A DNA stretch of 39,569 nt from NCBI GenBank assembly GCA_016765495.1, contig JAESPV010000076.1, positions 1-39,569 of the forward strand, read 5' to 3'. The notes beneath the pieces were generated by a model. It was not told the origin of the DNA. It was given only the letters and a program-made list of their open reading frames with translations, and searched no databases. Shown piece by piece: positions 17,425-24,793 of this stretch (within the stretch, counting starts at the first letter, position 1; every line of letters begins with the position of its first letter). The DNA comes from Desulfocapsa sp. (lineage in GTDB: Bacteria > Desulfobacterota > Desulfobulbia > Desulfobulbales > Desulfocapsaceae). A program made the translations under genes and the position numbers.

Positions 17425-18714
17425 GTGCTATCGAAGATGAAAGGTAATGTCGGCAATGATTTGCTACTTTCTCAAGTACGTAGGGGAGTCAATTTTTATG
17501 AAATAGTCATGGCAGCAAAGCTTCGCCATGTTGATTATGATTTAGTTTTTGCCCATGAAACTTTTTGTTCGGGGCTGGCAGGGTTGTATGTTGCTCAAAA
17601 TTTCAGGAATGCCATAAAAATATTGGACATTGTTGAGTATCCCGCATTTGATCAACGAACGTCTGTTAATGTACGGAATGCCGGGTTAATAAATCCAGTG
17701 TCAACAGAACTGACAACTTCGTTTGCTGTAAATATTGCGAACCGATACGATTTTGTATATGCAACAAGTAATGGACAAAGAAATATTATGGCAGCCAATG
17801 GTTGCATTGTGCAAATTGACTTGTTGAGAAATTGTAGAGAATATCAGAAGGTTGCTTCCAACTCGTATTTATCCGACAGATTTGCCTTTTCTGAGCAAGA
17901 TATCATAATATTGTTTTCTAACCGTGCGTATGAGTATTGTGGGCTTGAGCTTGCGATAGAGGGGCTTGCTGATCTCGATAAACGCTATAAATTAGTTGTT
18001 CTCGGAGATGTCGTACCTGTACTCAAGAGTAAAGCGGAAGACCTGGCTAAAAGGCTTAATGTTCAGGATCGTTACTTTGTAACAGGAATGCTCGATCCGT
18101 CATTGGTGTTACCCGTTATTGCAGGTGCCGATGTAGTGTTAGCATTGATAGAGCCCAAAATTGATAATCACCGTTGGGCGATGCCCAATAGGATTTTTGA
18201 TGCGATCATGGCGCGAGTGCCTGTGCTGGTAATGAATGACACCGAATTAGCAGGTTTTGTTAAGCAGCATAATATTGGAAAAATAGTAAGTTCATCTACA
18301 AAGAACGCATATTTGGCTGCCCTTGAAGAGTTGTTTAATGAAGCAGAGCTGTTACGTGAAAACCTGAAGATGGCGGCAAGGGAGTTTTGTTGGGAAGAAG
18401 AGAAGTCAGTCTTGCAAAATAATTTGTCCAATTTTCAGGGTTCTTCACCAAAATGTTTATTTTTAGCCAATAAAGATATTGGCCGTAATGATCGTGTTCG
18501 CCGATTGTTGAAAACAATTTGTAACACCGGGTACGAGACAGATGTAGTAACTCAATATTATCCTATGGAATCAATGCGAGTTGATGGTGTAAATTACCAT
18601 GCTTTTCGTGAGGGACAGGGCAATATCGAAAAAATGGTTAAGGCAACTCAGAAGAAGAATACGTATTTGAGACGAATGTTTCTATTGATTCGAAACAGTT
18701 ACCAAAAGTTATGA
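17425..18714 (+). CDS. GT4-like glycosyltransferase, apparently circularly permuted
   Basis: Starts at GTG 17425 (or ATG 17437); an in-frame stop at 17407 rules out a longer N-terminus. The protein begins in the middle of a GT-B acceptor domain (VRRGVNFYEIVMAAKLRHVD followed by LVFAHETFCSGLAGLY), continues through the donor domain (IIILFSNRAYEYCGLELAIE, NRIFDAIMARVPVLVMND), and then, from about residue 342, carries what is normally the first strand and helix of the enzyme: KCLFLANKDIGRNDRVRRL, GYETDVVTQYY, VDGVNYHAFREG, and a basic helix. Joining the end to the start would restore a standard family order. It may be an active permuted enzyme or a recombination product that is dead. Donor unknown. 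Confidence 0.75.
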   Translation: MLSKMKGNVGNDLLLSQVRRGVNFYEIVMAAKLRHVDYDLVFAHETFCSGLAGLYVAQNFRNAIKILDIVEYPAFDQRTSVNVRNAGLINPVSTELTTSFAVNIANRYDFVYATSNGQRNIMAANGCIVQIDLLRNCREYQKVASNSYLSDRFAFSEQDIIILFSNRAYEYCGLELAIEGLADLDKRYKLVVLGDVVPVLKSKAEDLAKRLNVQDRYFVTGMLDPSLVLPVIAGADVVLALIEPKIDNHRWAMPNRIFDAIMARVPVLVMNDTELAGFVKQHNIGKIVSSSTKNAYLAALEELFNEAELLRENLKMAAREFCWEEEKSVLQNNLSNFQGSSPKCLFLANKDIGRNDRVRRLLKTICNTGYETDVVTQYYPMESMRVDGVNYHAFREGQGNIEKMVKATQKKNTYLRRMFLLIRNSYQKL

Positions 18715-18722
18715 GGTTATAA

Positions 18723-20543
18723 ATGGCTCGGTTTTTAGCCACGTTACATTCCACGTTGAGTAAACGTGCTGGTATTGGGATTGTTGATTCTGAGTATGGC
18801 TTGATTTATTTGCAAGTCGAAACCTTACCATTCTGGATAGCCAGTCCGCAATTACGTGCCATGGCACACTATGAGGATGAGTTGTACATTACAAGCCCGG
18901 CATCTGTTTTGGGGTATAGCGTTGAGAGTGATTTAGGGAAGCCATTTTTTCAATTACAAAAAACCATTACTCTTCCTGAGTGGGTGCTTGGTGCAAATAT
19001 GCAAGCGGATCTTCTTGGTATTCTAATTTCCTCCACCAGAAAACAACTACTGGTTGCAAACAATTTGTTTAATGCTGTGGACGAATTAAATCTTGAGGGT
19101 GAGTTTATAAAACGTCATTTTCTCCATAACATTGCGCCTGATCTCTTTCCCATTCCGGAGACAGTTTCACAATCGTATCAGTATGGCCATATTCGGAGTA
19201 TTACTAAAACCGCTGGTGGTACCGTGTTTTTGACAATCAGTACTATGCATGGAACTGATGAAGGTTGTGTGATTAATTTTGATACAGGCGAGGTTTTTTT
19301 GGGTAATCTGGAAAAACCGCATGGTGGGTGCTTATGTGGCGACACGTATTTGATCCTGGAGGTTAGTAAGGGGCTTTTATCGGCATATCCCGTTGATTCG
19401 GAAGGGAACATTGTGGATGATAAGATATGGGAAACAAAACCAAAAATCAATATACCATTATTTGCTGATAGTGTTCAAAATATGCGAGGGATGCTTTGCG
19501 TTTCTGAAAGTATATATTGTGGAGTGCTCCACTGGGGGAAAGGGAATCCAAAACAAATACCAGCACGGATTGTCTCTTTTGATAAATACAGCGGCAGACA
19601 ACAGACTACTGAGATTTTTTTTCCAGATACTGAAGAATTTAGAGAACCTCGTGTGTTTACCCTGGCTCCGTTGCCATCTTCTTTGGCCGAGGTTGAGATA
19701 GAAGAGTTTATGTTTTATCTTGATGGAGAGATCTGGAAAAAAAAAAGTAAACCTGTAGTAAAGCTGAAGCAGATTGCTAAAGAGCAACCAGAGACGACTA
19801 AGGTTTCTCAAAAGCCAGCCGTTATCCTTGAAAATGTAAGTCTGGCCTATCCACGTAGTAACACTTCTGTATTCTCATTCAAGAAAGGAACTTATGCTAA
19901 AGATGATTTTACAGCATTAAATAATGTTTCGTTTACCCTGTATGAGGGGGAAACCGTTGGTATTATTGGGAGGAATGGCTCTGGGAAGAGTACCGTGTCC
20001 ATGCTTATTTCCGGTGCCTTACCACCCGATAAAGGATCATTGGAGACCATTGGTCGTGTGCAGCTCCTTTCCATCGGTCTTGGTTTTCAAAATGAACGCT
20101 CTGGCCGGGATAATGTGTTTATCAATGGAGCTTTGCTAGGATTAAGCAAAAAAGAAATTTTAAAAAAAATGCCAGCGATAGAAAATTTTGCTGAGCTTGA
20201 AAATTTTCTGGATGAACCCGTGCGGACATATTCTGCCGGCATGAAAAGTCGTCTCGGTTTTGCAGTGGCCACAGCTGTCAGTCCTGATATCCTTATTCTT
20301 GACGAGGTGATGTCCACAGGTGATGCAGCATTCAGGAAAAAGGCTGATGAACGAATGTTGGCTATGCGCGAACGTACCAAAACCATAATTGTTGTGTCCC
20401 ACAGTATTAATCAGGTTAAAAAGATGTGTACGCGTGTGATATGGTTTAATGAGGGCATGGTTGTTATGGATGGTACTCCGGAAGAGGTTTGCTCTGAGTA
20501 TACTGCTTTTTGTGAAAAGCCACAGAAATTGATGCCAAAATGA
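18723..20543 (+). CDS. wzt: Wzt-type ABC ATPase fused to a large N-terminal domain
   Basis: A 606-residue protein with GAGG seven bases before its ATG. Residues from ~362 form the ATPase: Walker A GIIGRNGSGKST near 413, signature YSAGMKSRLGFAVA, Walker B ILILDEVMSTGDAAF and the switch histidine in VVSHS. This is the Wzt/TagH/KpsT class, which powers polysaccharide export with the permease at 15302. Wzt proteins often carry a glycan-recognising domain at the C-terminus; here there is none. Instead residues 1-~340 form a beta-rich domain with repeated blade-like strands (LRAMAHYEDELYITSPASVL, RSITKTAGGTVFLTIST, NMRGMLCVSESIYCGVLH), suggesting a beta-propeller. A ten-A run at 19737-19746 codes for the linker. 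The propeller call is inference. Confidence 0.88.
   Translation: MARFLATLHSTLSKRAGIGIVDSEYGLIYLQVETLPFWIASPQLRAMAHYEDELYITSPASVLGYSVESDLGKPFFQLQKTITLPEWVLGANMQADLLGILISSTRKQLLVANNLFNAVDELNLEGEFIKRHFLHNIAPDLFPIPETVSQSYQYGHIRSITKTAGGTVFLTISTMHGTDEGCVINFDTGEVFLGNLEKPHGGCLCGDTYLILEVSKGLLSAYPVDSEGNIVDDKIWETKPKINIPLFADSVQNMRGMLCVSESIYCGVLHWGKGNPKQIPARIVSFDKYSGRQQTTEIFFPDTEEFREPRVFTLAPLPSSLAEVEIEEFMFYLDGEIWKKKSKPVVKLKQIAKEQPETTKVSQKPAVILENVSLAYPRSNTSVFSFKKGTYAKDDFTALNNVSFTLYEGETVGIIGRNGSGKSTVSMLISGALPPDKGSLETIGRVQLLSIGLGFQNERSGRDNVFINGALLGLSKKEILKKMPAIENFAELENFLDEPVRTYSAGMKSRLGFAVATAVSPDILILDEVMSTGDAAFRKKADERMLAMRERTKTIIVVSHSINQVKKMCTRVIWFNEGMVVMDGTPEEVCSEYTAFCEKPQKLMPK
19737..19746 (+). repeat. Poly-A(10) tract at the domain junction of the ABC ATPase gene
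   Basis: Ten consecutive A bases encode consecutive lysines after Ile-Trp, near residue 338, just where the N-terminal domain gives way to the linker before the ATPase. Runs of this length can cause polymerase or ribosome slippage. Confidence 0.75.
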
Positions 20544-22894
20544 TTAGTTTCTCTCCAAAATTCAGTGTCATCATTCCTGTCTACAATACCGTCGATTACC
20601 TGGAAGAGTGTCTTGACTCGGTTTTAAATCAGACGATTAATGATCTGGAAGTCATTGTAATAGATGATGGATCAACCGATGGATGTTGGGAAATTATTCA
20701 GGAATATGCTGCCAGGCATTCCAGGATAAGAGCATTCCAACAGGATCGAAAGCGTCAGGGGGCTGCTCGTAATCTGGGGCTCAGGCATGCACGTGGAGAA
20801 TTTATTGGTTTTCTGGACTCGGACGATAAGCTGCCTTTGGATATTTACGAGTATATGTATGAATTGGCATGCAAATATACAAGTGATATTGTAGTCGGTA
20901 TTCAGCAGTCTTTTAACGGAAATCGTATGTGGCGTGGGGTAAAACTCCATGCCGATGGACTTACTGATAAGGTTCGCAATATTGCTTCGATTGCTGAATT
21001 TCCTGAGCTGTTAACGGATATAAGTGTTTGTAATAAAATAATTAGCCACAAGTTAATTATTGAAAATAATATCATTTTTCCAGAGGGCTGCAGTGGTGAA
21101 GATCTTCACTTTATGGTTAGATCCTTTCTTGTTGCCCAGAATATAACTGTGATCCCTCGTGTCAGTTATTATTACCGTGGCCGTCAAAATGCGACAACAA
21201 GTATTCCTGGTGAATACCTTTATCGTGGTAGGGTGGAAAACACAATTGTTTTGGAGCCGTTTTTTGAGGAGAATAATCTGCATCAGTTTTATTCTGTATT
21301 GTTATGTTCTGAATTAAAAAAGCTTGTGAATACTCGTTTGTCAAAAACAATTCAGTTGACACAATATCCAGAACGCAGGGTGATTTTTAATTTAATTACT
21401 CAGCTTGCAGTTAAGTTGGATGATCACGAGATACGTAATAGCAACTATTTTTCTAGCCTGCAGCAGGTCAGAGCATTTCTCATTAAGCGGGAAGAATATG
21501 ACTGCTTGGAGATGTTTGATAGAAAACCATTTACTCCCGGTTATCTTGATTCACTGAAAAATAAAGAGTCTTATTGGGCAATCTGCTCACCAATACTGGA
21601 TGTTTATATAGATAAAATTAGCACGTTGAAGCTGGAAAAAGAGCGAGCTGATAGTGTTTGCTTTTTGAAGCTGTTAAGAGTTCCCACAAAAGTCAGAACA
21701 TTGTTCCAAAGGTTTCAGCAGCTATTGCGGCGTAGGCGTGCAGCAAAAATACCATTTTATGCAATCTTTTCTTATTGTGCTTTGTATCCTATTGCCTGGA
21801 TAAAGACTGTAACTTCGAAAAAAAAAGATGTTTGGCTTATAGAGGAGCGCCGGGCCAATTCTGCAGCAGATAATAGTTATTTTTTATTTCGATATCTGAG
21901 AACACAACACCCGGAGCTTAAAGTTTATTATGTGATTAGAAAAGACTCTCCAGATTATGAACGAGTCGCAAAGCTTGGACGGTCTATTGTACAATATTCT
22001 GTCGCCCATGCTTATTACCTGCATTGCGCAAGAGTTCTTCTTTCAACGGAGAGCCTCCGCAATCTTGGTTATCCTGCAGAAATATTAAGAAAAATGTGGG
22101 GAAAAACATATAATGTTTTCCTGCAGCATGGTGTTATGGCGGTAAAAAGAACAGCCTACACTCAAAAGAAATTTTTCTATTTTTCTCAGATTATTACCTC
22201 AAGTGATCGGGAAAAAGAAATTTTCGTGCAGGAGTATAATTTTCCAGATTCCACGGTTGCTGTTACCGGGATTGCACGCTTCGATAATTTGATGGATGAA
22301 AAGGGATTGCAGGAAAAACTGCAAATTCTCGTTGTGCCGACCTGGAGAAGGGGCATGAATAGCAGGCAGGAGATTGAGTCGAGTAAGTATTACTGGGCAT
22401 GGAATCAATTACTTGTCTCTGAAAAGCTTGTGAATTTGCTGGAGAAATATAATGCAACTCTTATATTTCGATTACATCAGAATCTGTTGCCCTTTGCTTC
22501 TGAGTTTGCCGTTGATAGCGAACGGGTTCGTGTTTTGTCAGGTCATGAACCTCCATTGTTTCAGTTAATTAAAGAAAGTGCTTTGTTCATTACAGATTAT
22601 TCCAGTGTAATGTTTGATTTCTTCTATCAGGATAAACCGGCTATTTGTTACATGTTTGACAAAGAAGAGCTGGAACAAACGCATAAAGGACAATCGCATA
22701 TTGATATTAAAACAGAGCTGCCAGCTGATGTCCAAGGCACTTGTCAGGGCGTTTTATCATCACTGGAAAACTATTTGATTAATAATTGCACTCTGTCTGT
22801 TGCTCATCGTGCTAAAGCGGCTGACTTTTTTAAATATCGGGATGACAATAATTGTGAACGTATATATCAGAGTATTATCAGGGGAATAAAATAG
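20540..22894 (+). CDS. Fused GT2 glycosyltransferase and CDP-glycerol glycerophosphotransferase (TagF-like)
   Basis: This is a 784-residue, two-domain enzyme. Residues ~7-230 are a family 2 glycosyltransferase: FSVIIPVYNTVDYLEECLDS, VIDDGSTDG, RQGAARNLGLRHARGE and FLDSDDKLP. Residues ~430-780 are a TagF/TagB-type domain: VWLIEERRANSAADNSYF, YNVFLQHGVMAVKR, VAVTGIARFDNL, PTWRRG, FRLHQNLLPF and ITDYSSVMFDFFYQ. It would both add a sugar and transfer glycerol phosphate from CDP-glycerol, building a teichoic-acid-like chain in the cytoplasm. The start overlaps the stop of the ABC ATPase gene by four bases, tying polymer synthesis to export. It is closely related to the protein at 24794. Confidence 0.92.
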   Translation: MISFSPKFSVIIPVYNTVDYLEECLDSVLNQTINDLEVIVIDDGSTDGCWEIIQEYAARHSRIRAFQQDRKRQGAARNLGLRHARGEFIGFLDSDDKLPLDIYEYMYELACKYTSDIVVGIQQSFNGNRMWRGVKLHADGLTDKVRNIASIAEFPELLTDISVCNKIISHKLIIENNIIFPEGCSGEDLHFMVRSFLVAQNITVIPRVSYYYRGRQNATTSIPGEYLYRGRVENTIVLEPFFEENNLHQFYSVLLCSELKKLVNTRLSKTIQLTQYPERRVIFNLITQLAVKLDDHEIRNSNYFSSLQQVRAFLIKREEYDCLEMFDRKPFTPGYLDSLKNKESYWAICSPILDVYIDKISTLKLEKERADSVCFLKLLRVPTKVRTLFQRFQQLLRRRRAAKIPFYAIFSYCALYPIAWIKTVTSKKKDVWLIEERRANSAADNSYFLFRYLRTQHPELKVYYVIRKDSPDYERVAKLGRSIVQYSVAHAYYLHCARVLLSTESLRNLGYPAEILRKMWGKTYNVFLQHGVMAVKRTAYTQKKFFYFSQIITSSDREKEIFVQEYNFPDSTVAVTGIARFDNLMDEKGLQEKLQILVVPTWRRGMNSRQEIESSKYYWAWNQLLVSEKLVNLLEKYNATLIFRLHQNLLPFASEFAVDSERVRVLSGHEPPLFQLIKESALFITDYSSVMFDFFYQDKPAICYMFDKEELEQTHKGQSHIDIKTELPADVQGTCQGVLSSLENYLINNCTLSVAHRAKAADFFKYRDDNNCERIYQSIIRGIK

Positions 22895-22903
22895 GGATCT
22901 TTT

Positions 22904-23626
22904 ATGGCATCGTACACAAGTCCAATAGACATAAAATATTTGTCCAATGATCACAGCAAGCAGACGACTGGCCAAAAACTGTTGCAGCAGTTTTTAAAAA
23001 AAAATAAGAATAATATCGTAAATGTGATGGATCTAGGGTGTGGCCAGGGAAAAACAGCAAATATTTTTCTTAAAGCAAATCCTCAAATCAAATGGGCTGG
23101 CCTGGACATTGAAGACTCCCCACAGGTAAGAAAAAGAACCCTTGAAGACTCCCGGTTTCATACATTTGATGGCATAAATATTCCATTTAAGGATAATTCC
23201 TTTGATCTTATTTATAGTAATCAGGTAATGGAACATGTGAGGCATCCACAGGAATTATTGTGTGAAGTGCACAGAGTGTTAAAAAAAGGCGGCTATTTTA
23301 TAGGTTCGACATCTCAATTTGAGGCGTATCATACGTTTAGCTATTGGAACTATACCCCGTTCGGTTTTATAACATTAGTGGAAGATGCGCAACTAACTCT
23401 TGAAGAAATACGACCCAGTATTGATGGAATAACACTTTTGTTACGAGCCGTATTGGGAAGTCCACGTTTTTTTGGTCGTTGGTGGCGGATTGAGTCTCCT
23501 GTGAATAAATTGATCTCACTGTATGGCCGAATACGAAAAAGGGATCATCGACAAATAAATGCTGCCAAGATGATCCTTTGTGGTCAATTTTCTTTTGTAA
23601 TCCGAAAAGAAAACAACGAGCGTTGA
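22904..23626 (+). CDS. Class I SAM-dependent methyltransferase
   Basis: A 240-residue Methyltransf_11-type protein. VMDLGCGQGKTANIF is the SAM-binding motif I, AGLDIED ends strand two with an acidic residue, and IPFKDNSFDLIYSNQVMEHV plus LCEVHRVLKKGGYFIGSTS are motifs II-III. GGATC upstream of the ATG could serve as ribosome-binding site. Located between GT2 genes, it may methylate a sugar or the end of the glycan; terminal methylation is a known length-control and recognition mark in ABC-exported O-antigens. The substrate is not shown by the sequence. Confidence 0.88.
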   Translation: MASYTSPIDIKYLSNDHSKQTTGQKLLQQFLKKNKNNIVNVMDLGCGQGKTANIFLKANPQIKWAGLDIEDSPQVRKRTLEDSRFHTFDGINIPFKDNSFDLIYSNQVMEHVRHPQELLCEVHRVLKKGGYFIGSTSQFEAYHTFSYWNYTPFGFITLVEDAQLTLEEIRPSIDGITLLLRAVLGSPRFFGRWWRIESPVNKLISLYGRIRKRDHRQINAAKMILCGQFSFVIRKENNER

Positions 23627-23638
23627 CCTTGCTTTGAA

Positions 23639-24754
23639 ATGTTGAGTTCATGCCCTAAAATCAGTGTAATTATCCCCGTTTATAATACTGTGGAATATTT
23701 GAAGGAATGTTTTGATTCCGTTCTTTCTCAGTCAATTCAGGGCATCGAAGTTATAGTAGTGGATGATGGTTCTTCGGATGGATCCTGGGATATTATTGAG
23801 GAATATGCCGCGGCTTATCCGCAGTTCAAGGTGTACAAACAGAGTCGAAAACGTCAGGGGGCAGCACGTAACCATGGTTTGTGTTATGCAACAGGCGAAT
23901 ATATTGCCTTTTTAGATTCTGATGACACTCTTCCGACCCAGGCGTATAGCCGTCTTTATGACTCAGCTGAAAGGTTTAAGAGTGATATGGCATTGGGTCC
24001 CTATCAATCTTTTTTTTACGACAGGAAATGGTTTGAACAGCCATTACATAAGCAATTGCTCAGTGGTGTGCTAGAGCGTACTGATATTTTTTCATATCCT
24101 GCACTCTTGGAGGATATAAGTGTTTGTAATAGAATTATCAGGCGGGAGTTTCTGGAAAAGTATCAGCTCCGGTTTCCAGAACGATATGCTGGCGAAGACG
24201 TCTTCTTTATGACACATATCTATTTGAAATGTAAGGATATATCTATTGTTCCCCATGTGGTTTATAATTGTCGACGTAAAAGGAAAGCCTCCAGTTCGTT
24301 TCGTATCAGTTTGGAGTTTTTCCAAAACAGAAAAGATACCGCCATGGAATTGGCCGCAGTTTTTGATGAAAATTCGGCAACACAATTGCATCTACATTTG
24401 TTGCGGTCTGAGGTGCGTAAACTGGTGGGTAGCCGTTTGGCACGAGTTGTTAAAGAATTGCCGGGTCATGAGCAAAAAAAGGTATTTGAAGTGTTACGTG
24501 AAATGACTTCCGGTTTAAGTTTCCAGGATATTTATCAGGATAAGTACTTCAATGCAGTTCATCGGTTATGTGTTCGTATGTTACAGGAAGGAGAGTTTAC
24601 GGCACTCTCCTCTTTTGAGAAGAGCCAAACAAAAATATTTTTTTTGAGGGGTATCGGGAGTAGAAAGTTACGCTTTGAACTGGCGAAGCTGATTCCGCCT
24701 TTATACCTCTTGGGAGGTATAAGAATTTTCAAAAAGCTCGCTCGTAGCCAATAA
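23639..24754 (+). CDS. GT2 glycosyltransferase without a TagF domain
   Basis: A 371-residue protein, clearly paralogous to the N-terminal halves of the proteins at 20540 and 24794: ISVIIPVYNTVEYLKECFDS, VVDDGSSDGSW, KRQGAARNHGLCYATGEY and FLDSDDTLPTQAY, then the shared ISVCNRIIRREFL and AGEDVFFM segments. It ends about where the paralogues pass into their glycerophosphotransferase domain (PPLYLLGGIRIFKKLARSQ), so it is either a stand-alone transferase or a shortened copy. It is the last plus-strand gene before the convergent minus-strand block. A perfect 9-bp hairpin lies inside its 3' end at 24701-24722. Confidence 0.9.
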   Translation: MLSSCPKISVIIPVYNTVEYLKECFDSVLSQSIQGIEVIVVDDGSSDGSWDIIEEYAAAYPQFKVYKQSRKRQGAARNHGLCYATGEYIAFLDSDDTLPTQAYSRLYDSAERFKSDMALGPYQSFFYDRKWFEQPLHKQLLSGVLERTDIFSYPALLEDISVCNRIIRREFLEKYQLRFPERYAGEDVFFMTHIYLKCKDISIVPHVVYNCRRKRKASSSFRISLEFFQNRKDTAMELAAVFDENSATQLHLHLLRSEVRKLVGSRLARVVKELPGHEQKKVFEVLREMTSGLSFQDIYQDKYFNAVHRLCVRMLQEGEFTALSSFEKSQTKIFFLRGIGSRKLRFELAKLIPPLYLLGGIRIFKKLARSQ

Positions 24755-24793
24755 AGGTATAGATACATAGATTGGAAACGTGCCTTGATTTTT

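Noticed and set aside
24701..24722. Perfect 9-bp hairpin TTATACCTC/GAGGTATAA
   Set aside because: It lies inside the 3' end of the GT2 coding sequence and no T-run follows, so I do not call it a terminator, although the convergent gene arrangement makes one plausible nearby.
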